A program made the position numbers and the translations under genes. Shown one piece after another: positions 33,967 through 42,019 of a stretch of 64,000 nt of DNA. Below the pieces are notes generated by a model. The model made no database searches and was not told the origin of the DNA. It worked only from the letters and a program-made list of their open reading frames with translations. How positions within the stretch are numbered: position 1 is the first letter of the stretch; every line of letters begins with the position of its first letter. Source of the DNA: Nostoc linckia FACHB-104 (GTDB lineage: Bacteria; Cyanobacteriota; Cyanobacteriia; Cyanobacteriales; Nostocaceae); the NCBI RefSeq assembly GCF_014696615.1, contig NZ_JACJQJ010000012.1, positions 1 to 64,000 on the forward strand, written 5' to 3'.

Positions 33967-35637
33967 TTATACCGCTTCACGAACTTTTTGTTTAATGGGG
34001 ATCTGAATCACGAACTCGGTTCCTTGACCGATGGTAGAAAAACACTTGAGCTTACCACCGTGTTTTTCCTTGATAATTTGATAACTGATAGACATCCCCA
34101 TACCTGTTCCTTTACCAACAGGCTTGGTTGTAAAGAATGGATCGAAGATGCGTTGTTGAATATGTTCGGCAATACCAACACCGTTGTCAGCGATCGCAAT
34201 TTCTATCCATCGAGCATCAATAGTTGATGTGCGAATCTTAATTTGGCTGGGTTGGGCTTGAATCTCCGCCGCTGTTCGCTTAGTATTATTTTCTTCTAGT
34301 GCATCAATGGCATTAGACAAAATATTCATAAAAACTTGATTGAGTTGCCCAGCATAACACTCGACCGGGGGCAAGCTGCTATAGTCCTTAATCACTTCAA
34401 TGGCGGGATAATTTGATTGGGCTTTGAGGCGATGTTGCAAAATCAGCAGCGTACTGTCGATGCCTTCATGAATATCCACAGTCTTAAAATCGGCTTCATC
34501 CATACGTGAGAAATTACGTAGCGACAACACAATCCGCCGAATGCGATCGGTTCCCAACTTCATAGAATCAACAAGCTTAATCAAATCTTGCTGTAAAAAG
34601 TCTAGGTCAATTTCATCCGCTTCCGCTTCAAGTTCTGGTGGAGCCTTGGGATAAAACTTTTGGTACAGCCGGATAAAGGCGAGAAGATTATGGGAATACT
34701 CATGCAGATGAGTTAGGTTACCGTGAATGAAATTGACTGGGTTATTAATTTCGTGAGCAACCCCAGCCACCAGTTCTCCCAAACTCGACATTTTTTCACT
34801 TTGTACTAATTGCATCTGAGCTTTTTGGAGATTATTTAGGGTCAGTTGCAACTCCTCGGTTTGTTTCTGTAAAAGAGTTTTGGCTTGCTGTAGTTCTGCA
34901 ATAGACTCTTCTTTCTCTAGGGCATCTGATTTCATTTTTTGGGCTAGTTTATGCCCATACAATGTAATGCTACCGACTATGAAAAACATAGCAACTGCGA
35001 TCGCCACCTCATAGTGTCGAAATACACTAGCGGCTATTTGTTGTTGTTGTAAGAGTTGTTGCTGAATCTGGCTCACATTCCAGCGAAATTTCGCCAGCGC
35101 CTTATTAACTTGGTGATATTTCCGATCCATCGTTGCCATGCGTTTGCCAGCCATTTCCGGCTGATTCTGGCGGAAATAAGAAAAAATTAGTTTTGCCTCC
35201 GCAACCATTTCTGCTGTTGCTGTTTGCACTGCATCTAAGTCTTTGAGCAAATGTGTAGACTGTGCTGGATCTACCTGCGTTTGTAGCTCTTGTCTAACTA
35301 AGTTAAACTTTTTCTCAAAGATATCCTGGGCAGATGCTAATCTCCTTGACTCTAGGTTGACATTGTGAGAATCGAAAACATCATTACCAGGAGCATTAAC
35401 CTCAGCTAAAAGTTGACCCAGCTCAGAATAGGTTTCCAGCCGCGTCGCCCACTCATGATTTACCTCAATGGACTGAGTATAAATGTCCATAATCTTGTGG
35501 TTGAGGTACAGACTGCTGGAGATAGTGAGTAAATCAAAGGCTGCTAAAGCATAATAAACATACTGCCACTTGGCGATTGATAACCATTTAACAAAAGTCG
35601 GAAACCTTGTTTGCAGAAATATTGCGAATCTTTGCAT
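33967..35637 (-). CDS. Membrane sensor histidine kinase
   Basis: The 556-residue protein has a membrane helix near residues 27-48, an extracytoplasmic helical sensor region (about 50-205) and a second membrane helix (about 210-230). A coiled coil rich in Gln and Leu follows, then the kinase core. The phospho-acceptor is His295 in GVAHEINNPVNF. The N box is QVFMNILSNAIDAL, and the ATP lid region is ADNGVGIAEHIQ with GKGTGMGMSIS. This is the cyanobacterial class of kinases with an elongated dimerisation region. No receiver domain is fused and no response regulator is adjacent, so its partner is unknown. Confidence 0.9.
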   Translation of the reverse strand: MQRFAIFLQTRFPTFVKWLSIAKWQYVYYALAAFDLLTISSSLYLNHKIMDIYTQSIEVNHEWATRLETYSELGQLLAEVNAPGNDVFDSHNVNLESRRLASAQDIFEKKFNLVRQELQTQVDPAQSTHLLKDLDAVQTATAEMVAEAKLIFSYFRQNQPEMAGKRMATMDRKYHQVNKALAKFRWNVSQIQQQLLQQQQIAASVFRHYEVAIAVAMFFIVGSITLYGHKLAQKMKSDALEKEESIAELQQAKTLLQKQTEELQLTLNNLQKAQMQLVQSEKMSSLGELVAGVAHEINNPVNFIHGNLTHLHEYSHNLLAFIRLYQKFYPKAPPELEAEADEIDLDFLQQDLIKLVDSMKLGTDRIRRIVLSLRNFSRMDEADFKTVDIHEGIDSTLLILQHRLKAQSNYPAIEVIKDYSSLPPVECYAGQLNQVFMNILSNAIDALEENNTKRTAAEIQAQPSQIKIRTSTIDARWIEIAIADNGVGIAEHIQQRIFDPFFTTKPVGKGTGMGMSISYQIIKEKHGGKLKCFSTIGQGTEFVIQIPIKQKVREAV

Positions 35638-35850
35638 GGAGATTGTGAGCGCACCTAGCTAGTGAAGAGTAGTCATCAGTAATTGCACATAATTACCGTC
35701 ATCAGGGTTGAAAGCCTTGATTTTGCTTATTTATATGCGTGCAATTATGCTTAAATACTGATAATGTAAGTCTTCCCCAACTAAACATGATATGAACATG
35801 AGTGCGATCGCCATTGTCATTTCATTATTTGTTCTTTGCAGTTAGTTAAA

Positions 35851-36032
35851 TTACTTCCCTGCTAATCTCTGCAATGCCAATAAACCAGCACCATACGCAG
35901 GCTCATGCTTGGGAAAAATCACTTTTACTTCCGGAAACTGCTGCATCATAGATGCGGTAAACTTCTCATGCATTTTGGATTTCCCTTGCCACACACTTCC
36001 GGTAGTCACCACTTCTAAAATTGAGCGATCGC
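35851..36032 (-). pseudogene. 3'-terminal fragment of a BadF/NagK-type kinase gene
   Basis: This piece encodes the last 60 or so residues of the sugar kinase found intact at 38891-39862 (ILEVVTTGSVWQGKSKMHEK and onward). Bases 35871-36032 match 38917-39078 at 159 of 162 positions. The final codons differ: this copy ends LQRLAGK and the intact gene ends LHKLGKSSL. Upstream the fragment stops at a small palindromic element and has no start of its own. It marks the far boundary of the inserted McrBC pair. Confidence 0.85.
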
Positions 36033-36038
36033 AAAGTG

Positions 36039-36138
36039 ATACCAATTCAAATAATGTCTGTGATACATCAATATATTCTAGAGGGCAAGGCAATGCCTTT
36101 CCCCTACAATTTGTCGCATTATTTTTTCAAATTGGTAT
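36039..36138. repeat. MITE-like element with ATACCAATT ends
   Basis: About 100 bp bounded by ATACCAATTCAAATAATG and its near complement (ATTATTTTTTCAAATTGGTAT, positions 36118-36138). It abuts the kinase gene fragment and lies just after the mcrC stop. Confidence 0.65.
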
Positions 36139-36208
36139 GAATTATTGAATCATTTAACTGTGTAATTTTTATAGTAGTTGTAATTTCGTATTCGAGCTTT
36201 ATAAGAAC

Positions 36209-37414
36209 TCACTTTACAAGCGTGGAGAATAATCTTTTTAAAAAAGTTTTACCCGCACGCTCCAGGTTATCATCTAAGGAAAAAGTAAGACTGCATACAT
36301 TAATATCATGACTTTGAATATTTAGTTCGTGTTTCAAATCTATTGGATATACTAAGAAAGCCTGGTTACAATTTGTTGTGTTAGCGTAGCTAATCATTTG
36401 ATGAATATCGCTATTTGTAGCTTTTTCCGGAGATTTATATTTAGTATCTAAAACTGCTAATGCTTTGCCAGTAGCAGCATCACAAAGTAAGATATCTAAA
36501 ATAAATCGCCGATTTTGTCCAACTTCTATTTGATGCTGCTGTTTAAAAATATAGCCTGGAGGTGCATTTTTCTTCAGCCATTCGGCAACAAAAAGTTCGT
36601 ATAAACGTGCCATATCAACGAGGAAAGGCAAAGTTTGATGATTTCTCATCTCATGACTTGGACTACTGTTATCTAAAAAAAATCGGCAGAGAATATGTAA
36701 TATTTGATAGTCTTCATTGAGGCGATTGTACTGTCTACCAATACAATCTTCTGCACGATAAAGTTTTGGTGTTACTAATCCTTGGAGAGCGTGATAAGAT
36801 TTTCTTATTGTTGGTGATACTCTGTCTGAACAAAAACCACTGTGACCAATAATATAAAGTGTCCAAGCAAGAATTTGGTTTTCTGCAATATCAGCAGTAT
36901 GTTCTTCGTAGTGGCATTTGAGTGTAACATCCCAAGGCTTTTGAATTAACTGTTGCATATTCAGCCGCCCTCTTACATAGGCAAGTTGCTCTGTTTTAGG
37001 CAAGTAAGTACGATATAATCCCTTACGACATCGTTCTATAATTTTCTGTGCTAGTAAATGAGCCAGATAATTATAAAAGTCTTGCAGAGATTCACAATTC
37101 ATCAGCCCATCAAGAAAACGAAAATTATTAAATTTATAGACATATTCCAGCATTCCCAAGAGGTTTTTGATAGGAACTTTGGGATTTATTTTTAAACCAA
37201 ATTCAGGATTTATAGGAATATAACCAACCCATCCTTTAGATTTTAGCCGCCACTGATTTCTTGTTTTGTAGCTAGGAAATTCTATCTCTATTTGCGTTTG
37301 ATAGTTATCATATAATTCTTGTCCTACTGAGTCTGGTATCTCTTGATGGGTAAATAGCTTATCTTGATATTCGGTTATTTCAATAATTTTTGGTAGTATT
37401 GAGTTTATCTCCAT
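36209..37414 (-). CDS. mcrC: McrC-like restriction system nuclease subunit
   Basis: The 401-residue protein matches the McrC family, the nuclease partner of McrB in modification-dependent restriction. The PD-(D/E)xK core is visible in the C-terminal half: an Asp in RRFILDILLCD (near residue 305) and the D-T-K triad in LAVLDTKYKSP (near 325). A conserved Gln helix (DIHQMISYA) follows. The N-terminal half has WVGYIPINPEFGLKINPKVP and AYVRGRLNMQQL, both typical. The start overlaps the end of the mcrB-like gene by 10 bases, so the two are translated together. Confidence 0.88.
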   Translation of the reverse strand: MEINSILPKIIEITEYQDKLFTHQEIPDSVGQELYDNYQTQIEIEFPSYKTRNQWRLKSKGWVGYIPINPEFGLKINPKVPIKNLLGMLEYVYKFNNFRFLDGLMNCESLQDFYNYLAHLLAQKIIERCRKGLYRTYLPKTEQLAYVRGRLNMQQLIQKPWDVTLKCHYEEHTADIAENQILAWTLYIIGHSGFCSDRVSPTIRKSYHALQGLVTPKLYRAEDCIGRQYNRLNEDYQILHILCRFFLDNSSPSHEMRNHQTLPFLVDMARLYELFVAEWLKKNAPPGYIFKQQHQIEVGQNRRFILDILLCDAATGKALAVLDTKYKSPEKATNSDIHQMISYANTTNCNQAFLVYPIDLKHELNIQSHDINVCSLTFSLDDNLERAGKTFLKRLFSTLVK

Positions 37415-38850
37415 AAATTTTGCTTTATATTATCCCAGCGAAAATTTTCTACCTTTTCTAGTTGGTTAAAGAAGTATTCTTCTAAATAAGGTTCAATTTC
37501 CATACACCAGATATCTTCAATATCCTCCCGTAGGTTATCTGTTAAAAAGAAGGAAATACCAATTTCGTAATTTTTATCGGCAATAGCTTGATTTAATTGC
37601 TGAATAACCTTAATTAATCCCTCTACTACAAGACCTGTTTTTTGGTGATAACGTTGCAATACATCATAATTTGGACGAAGTTCAATGAATGCAAATCTAC
37701 GACGTAATGCATGATCTATGAGGGCAATAGACCTATCTGCTGTATTCATTGTGCCAATAATGCGGACATTTGTTGGTATGCGAAAACTGTTTCCACCAGC
37801 TAAAGGAATTTCTTTATCACGATACTCTAGTAAGTACATCAATTCGCCAAAAACTTGAGCTAAATTTGCACGGTTTATCTCGTCTATTATCAAAACGCAA
37901 GTGTCTTGGCAAAACTCTGCTTTTTTGCAAAATTCTAAAAAGCGTCCGGGTACAAGCGGATATGTTAATTTTCCGTCTTCACTTTGGGGACGAATACCTT
38001 GAATAAAGTCTTCATAAGTGTAAGCTGGATGGAATTGTACAAGTTCTAAAAAACCATCACCACCACCTATTAGATGTTTGGCAAGATGTTCAGCAATGTA
38101 AGTTTTTCCGCTTCCAGGTGAACCATATAGCACTACTTGCTTTTTCCGATTAATTGCGCGTAACCAGCGTTCTAGATCTTTTACATTAATACCAGTTTCG
38201 TCTGAACATTGGTTCAAAATATAATTTGGATTTCGATGTAGCAAATATTGACGAATAGCAGGTTTAGGATCATCAGATACAGCAAGTAAGAATAAGGGAA
38301 GATACCATTGAGACCACTGTTTAAACTGGCCAATTAAAGCCTCATTTGCTGTCTTTAAAATGACATCTTTGCTATAAAACAGAAGATCTCTTTCCTCATC
38401 AACAAAGATATATGGCTCTTTAGCTACTATTTGTGCCATAACTATTGGATTTCTGTCAGCAATCTTTTCAGCTAGAAAAGAATAGGCATTTTCGCTAATA
38501 CCTATAGTTATACCTCTTTGCGTAATCTGTATGTATAGTAGTGAAAATAAATCCAGGTATTTTTGTAAGCCGAATTCACGGTTAGGATAGAATAAGTATT
38601 GAACCATTACTTTATCTAAAAAAGAGCTATCTAGTTCATAAAAACTTTTATTAGACACCTGTAAAGGTAATGTTTGATATATTAATTTGCAAAAATCAAT
38701 AAATGGTTTTTGTACACATAATAGAAAATTAAGATTCTCTTGTTGGTTAAAAAAATAATTTTCGTATTTTTGGTTGTTTATATTCCACTGTTCAAGTAGC
38801 TCAAAAGTATATGGTGAAAAAAGATTTTGGACTTTTTGCTGATCAGTCAT
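37405..38850 (-). CDS. mcrB: McrB-like AAA+ GTPase subunit
   Basis: The 481-residue protein has an N-terminal domain of about 230 residues that I do not recognise, which probably reads the target DNA. An McrB-type AAA+ motor follows: Walker A YGSPGSGKTYIAEHL (near 241-248), HPAYTYEDFIQGIRP, Walker B VLIIDEINRANLAQVFGEL, and the McrB signature GTMNTADRSIALID (near 368). Arg finger HALRRRF is present. McrB translocates DNA with GTP and activates McrC. The methylation pattern recognised cannot be predicted. It lies 40 bases downstream of the kinase gene on the same strand. Confidence 0.88.
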   Translation of the reverse strand: MTDQQKVQNLFSPYTFELLEQWNINNQKYENYFFNQQENLNFLLCVQKPFIDFCKLIYQTLPLQVSNKSFYELDSSFLDKVMVQYLFYPNREFGLQKYLDLFSLLYIQITQRGITIGISENAYSFLAEKIADRNPIVMAQIVAKEPYIFVDEERDLLFYSKDVILKTANEALIGQFKQWSQWYLPLFLLAVSDDPKPAIRQYLLHRNPNYILNQCSDETGINVKDLERWLRAINRKKQVVLYGSPGSGKTYIAEHLAKHLIGGGDGFLELVQFHPAYTYEDFIQGIRPQSEDGKLTYPLVPGRFLEFCKKAEFCQDTCVLIIDEINRANLAQVFGELMYLLEYRDKEIPLAGGNSFRIPTNVRIIGTMNTADRSIALIDHALRRRFAFIELRPNYDVLQRYHQKTGLVVEGLIKVIQQLNQAIADKNYEIGISFFLTDNLREDIEDIWCMEIEPYLEEYFFNQLEKVENFRWDNIKQNLWR

Positions 38851-38890
38851 TGCTTAAAATATAGAGTAATATCTGTTTCAGTTATCTTCT

Positions 38891-39862
38891 TTATAAACTA
38901 CTTTTACCTAACTTATGCAATGCCAATAAACCAGCACCATACGCAGGCTCATGCTTGGGAAAAATCACTTTTACTTCCGGAAACTGCTGTATCATAGATG
39001 CGGTAAACTTCTCATGCATTTTGGATTTACCTTGCCACACACTTCCGGTAGTCACCACTTCTAAAATTGGGCGATCGCTAAAAATTTGCTCAATTACTGT
39101 CGCAGTAGCTTTGACAAAATATTGCACCGCATCATCAATAATCTGATTTGCCACTTTATCGCCTAAAGCTGCAGCTAAATCTACAATTTCTGCTAAAGCT
39201 GCTATTTCTGCAACTCCCCATCCCCGCCGATAAATTAATTCTACTAAAGCTTCTAAATTAGGCAATTCTAAATACGCTTTAAAAATATCTACCAAACTCG
39301 TTGGTATTCCAGTACCATCATAAGCTTTTAATGCTGCCTGTACACCTGCGATCGCAATTTTATAAGCGCTACCTTCATCACCTAAAATATAGCCCCAGCC
39401 ACCGACGCGCTTGGTAAATCCCTGATGATTACGTCCAAAAACTATCGAACCTGTACCTGCGGCTGCAACAATTCCCACATGATTACCAATTCCCCCTACT
39501 AACGCAATTAAAGCATCATGACAAATCACAATCTTTGATGCAGGTAATGCCCAGTTAATTGGCAGTAATTCACTATTTTGTAATACTTGTACTAAACTTC
39601 TTACTATTTCAATATCCTCTGCACGTCCTACACCTGCTAAACCTAAACAAATCGCCGTAATTTTAATTGGCTTAGTAATATTTACTGCTTGATCTGTCGC
39701 CGCCATAATTGCAAATTCAATTGATTGTCGCGCCGCATCTACACCTATACTTTGATAATTAGATGCGCCAGCTTTTCCACGACTGATAACTTGGCGCGTT
39801 TCGTCCATTAATACGCAAACAGTCTTACTACCGCCGCCATCAATCCCTAAAACATAATTCAT
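38891..39862 (-). CDS. BadF/BadG/BcrA/BcrD-family sugar kinase (NagK/MurK-like)
   Basis: The 323-residue protein has the ASKHA ATPase fold. Phosphate loop 1 is LGIDGGGSKTVCVLMDE, SNYQSIG follows, then LGLAGVGR, phosphate loop 2 GIVAAAGTGSIVFGRN and the adjacent RVGGWGYILGDEGSAYKIA. This is the N-acetylglucosamine/muramic acid kinase branch of the family. With the AmpG-like transporter next upstream it could phosphorylate imported murein amino sugars; that is inferred. Its last 162 bases before the tail are duplicated at 35871-36032, and its C-terminus (LHKLGKSSL) may have been supplied by the inserted cassette. Confidence 0.85.
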   Translation of the reverse strand: MNYVLGIDGGGSKTVCVLMDETRQVISRGKAGASNYQSIGVDAARQSIEFAIMAATDQAVNITKPIKITAICLGLAGVGRAEDIEIVRSLVQVLQNSELLPINWALPASKIVICHDALIALVGGIGNHVGIVAAAGTGSIVFGRNHQGFTKRVGGWGYILGDEGSAYKIAIAGVQAALKAYDGTGIPTSLVDIFKAYLELPNLEALVELIYRRGWGVAEIAALAEIVDLAAALGDKVANQIIDDAVQYFVKATATVIEQIFSDRPILEVVTTGSVWQGKSKMHEKFTASMIQQFPEVKVIFPKHEPAYGAGLLALHKLGKSSL

Positions 39863-39926
39863 GGATAAATTGAAAACTCGCTATTTTATACATTAATATA
39901 TGTATGGATTTACAGGTTATCAAATT

Positions 39927-40063
39927 AGGACTTACGCAAGTGTCACATTTTTTTCGTTGAGGCTGTCAAGAGTCAAGAGTCCAAAAAACCTGAATTTTTG
40001 ACCCTTGACCCTTGACTGTTGACTCTTAAACCAAAAGATTGGTGTACCAGTTGCGTAAGTCCT
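39927..40063. repeat. MITE-like element with AGGACTTACGCAA ends, copy 2
   Basis: The 137-bp element begins AGGACTTACGCAAGTG and ends TTGCGTAAGTCCT, a perfect 13-bp terminal inverted repeat. It matches the element at 22482-22625 in the same orientation. It fills the upstream region of the kinase gene. Confidence 0.8.
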
Positions 40064-40097
40064 ACAAATCTCAAATTTTTCAGCATTTAAAAAATAA

Positions 40098-40162
40098 AGG
40101 TGGGTAAAGACGCATTCTATATAAGCAGTAAAATCATCAATTTTACCGCGCCTAACCCACCT
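40098..40162. repeat. Stem-loop downstream of the AmpG-like gene
   Basis: AGGTGGGT pairs with ACCCACCT across about 50 bases, with a partly paired interior. It lies 33 bases after the stop of the minus-strand transporter gene, without a U tract. Confidence 0.45.
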
Positions 40163-40195
40163 AAGATAATTGCAGAATTTATTTCTGAATAATTC

Positions 40196-41464
40196 CTAAC
40201 TAGTAGGCGGCTTAACTGGTTCTTTCAAAGGAATGAAGAATATAGTAATCATCCCCGGAATAGTTAGTAAACAAACCAATACGAAAAATAATGGATATCC
40301 TATCGCTTGTTGAATTGTACCGCTAATTGCTCCTGGCAACATCAAACCTAAAGCCATCAGTCCAGTAGATATGGCGTAATGAGAGGTTTTATATTCACCT
40401 TGGCAAATATACATTAAATACACGCTAAAAGCAGTAAAGCCAAGTCCATAGCCAAATTGTTCTAAAGAAACTAGGGGATAAACTAATGTTAGTGATGGTT
40501 TAGCATAAGCGAGATAAACATAAAATAAGTCAGGTAAATTCAAAGCTAAAGCCATAGGTAGCAGGCATTTTTTCAAGCCATAGCGGGAAATTATCATTCC
40601 GCCTAAAATCCCACCAATAATTAGGGAAAGTACGCCAAATGTTCCGTAAATTAAGCCAAATTGTTCTGTTGAAACAGCTAATCCGCCCTTTTCTAGTTTG
40701 TCTAAAAGAAATAATGAAGCTACCTTTAACAGCATGGCCTCACCTAATCGATAAAGCAAAATAAATGCTAAAATTGCGCCTATTTTTTCTTGGCGAAAAT
40801 AGCTTTGAATAATATCTACAAAAGGAATTTTTTCGCCTTGGGCTTGTGTTTGCCGAGGAATATCTAATTCCGGTAACGGTAAAATGAAGCGATGAAAAAT
40901 AAACAGAATGACAAAAATAACGGCGGAAAATCCTAAGGATATTGTCCAACTTAAAGGAATATTGTTGAGTGTGGTTTCTAAGCGCCCAGCTAATACCACT
41001 AATAATCCGCTACCAAATAATACAGCAATGCGATAGAAGAGCGAACGAATCCCCACAAAGAAAGCTTGTTGTTCGGGATTTAATGCCAACATATAAAAGC
41101 CATCGGTGGCGATATCATAAGTAGCAGAAATAAATGCTCCGACTGTTAAGGCTGCTAAGGAGACGAAAAAGAAGTTTGGGAGTTGTAAAGATAAAGCTAC
41201 TAAACTCAAGCAACAGAACATGGCAAATTGAGTTACTAATATCCATGTTCTTTTTGTGGCGTAAATATCTACAACTGGCCCCCAAAACATTTTAATCACC
41301 CAAGGGAGGTAGAGAAAACTCGTCCAAGCGGTGATTTGGTCGTTGTCGATTCCGAGTTTTTTGTAGAAGATGACGGAAACGCTGCTGATGATGACGTTGG
41401 GGACACCTTCTGCGAAGTAGAGGGTGGGGATGTATGTCCAGGGGGAAGGAGAACGGGTTTTCAT
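40196..41464 (-). CDS. AmpG-like MFS transporter
   Basis: The 422-residue protein has 12 hydrophobic helices. It starts with the AmpG-type block PTLYFAEGVPNVIISSVSV, then TSFLYLPWVIKMFWGPVVD, closely resembling muropeptide permease relatives. AmpG takes up GlcNAc-anhydroMurNAc from the periplasm. In cyanobacteria the substrate of such proteins is not proven. The sugar kinase 330 bases downstream on the same strand supports an amino-sugar recycling role. A copy of the AGGACTTACGCAA element lies between them, so co-transcription is uncertain. Confidence 0.8.
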   Translation of the reverse strand: MKTRSPSPWTYIPTLYFAEGVPNVIISSVSVIFYKKLGIDNDQITAWTSFLYLPWVIKMFWGPVVDIYATKRTWILVTQFAMFCCLSLVALSLQLPNFFFVSLAALTVGAFISATYDIATDGFYMLALNPEQQAFFVGIRSLFYRIAVLFGSGLLVVLAGRLETTLNNIPLSWTISLGFSAVIFVILFIFHRFILPLPELDIPRQTQAQGEKIPFVDIIQSYFRQEKIGAILAFILLYRLGEAMLLKVASLFLLDKLEKGGLAVSTEQFGLIYGTFGVLSLIIGGILGGMIISRYGLKKCLLPMALALNLPDLFYVYLAYAKPSLTLVYPLVSLEQFGYGLGFTAFSVYLMYICQGEYKTSHYAISTGLMALGLMLPGAISGTIQQAIGYPLFFVLVCLLTIPGMITIFFIPLKEPVKPPTS

Positions 41465-41505
41465 GAATTATCGAACCGCAGAGACACGGAGGACACAGAG
41501 AGGAG

Positions 41506-41874
41506 TTAAGAAGATAGAATAATGCGTTTGATGCCTTTTGTGAGGAGAGGAACGTTAAAGTTTATCAGGAGAGCGAGAGGATAGTTAGTAATTTTCAGGT
41601 ATGAGAGGACTTGTGCTTCATGGATTGGGGCTAGATTATGTACAGCTTTCAATTCCAAAATTAGACAGTTAGCAACCAAAAAATCTCATCTTCCTTTACC
41701 GACTTCACATCCTTTGTAATTGACTGTGACCCACTTCTCACATTCATGAGGTATTCCACGGTTCAAAAATTCTACCATCAATGCTTCCTTATACACCTCC
41801 TCCAGAAACCCTGGGCCTAATACCCGATGTACCTCAATCGCCGCCCCAATTACTTCACCAGTCAGCCAATTCAT
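41506..41874 (-). pseudogene. GxxExxY-family nuclease-like gene with an in-frame stop
   Basis: From ATG 41874 the frame shows [20 protein letters not shown], the GxxExxY signature, and reaches a TGA at 41688-41686. In the same frame without any shift it goes on for 60 codons as DFLVANCLILELKAVHNL, HEAQVLSYLK and NVPLLTKGIKRI before TAA at 41506. The TGA replaces a residue (usually Leu) just before the Asp of the PDDEXK-like site (D...ELK). So a single point change disables the gene, unless the stop is read through. The gene is bracketed by inverted CGCAGAG-type simple repeats (41475-41500 and 41895-41920). Confidence 0.8.
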
Positions 41875-42019
41875 CCTTTTTCCTAACTCTCTTCCCTCTG
41901 TGTTCTCTGCGCCTCTGAGGTACCCTTCGGGAAGCCACTTCGTGTCTACATCTCCATAACTCCCCCTCCAACCCTGTGGCAAAATTTATTAGAGTCCTTC
42001 CAAACTTAGTTTTCCCCGC

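Larger units (their letters stand above)
35871..39078. mobile_element. McrBC cassette bounded by 162-bp direct repeats of a kinase gene 3' end
   Basis: A 3.2-kb segment carries mcrB-like and mcrC-like genes plus a MITE. It is flanked by direct repeats 35871-36032 and 38917-39078 that are 98% identical. The kinase gene stays intact on one side and only its tail is left on the other, the pattern left by integration into the 3' end of a gene or by recombination between duplicated kinase genes. There is no integrase or transposase inside, so the mechanism is unproven. Confidence 0.55.

Noticed and set aside
35851-36093. An 80-codon protein gene
   Set aside because: Its first 20 codons come from a MITE and the rest is the duplicated tail of a kinase; it is a fragment, not a gene.
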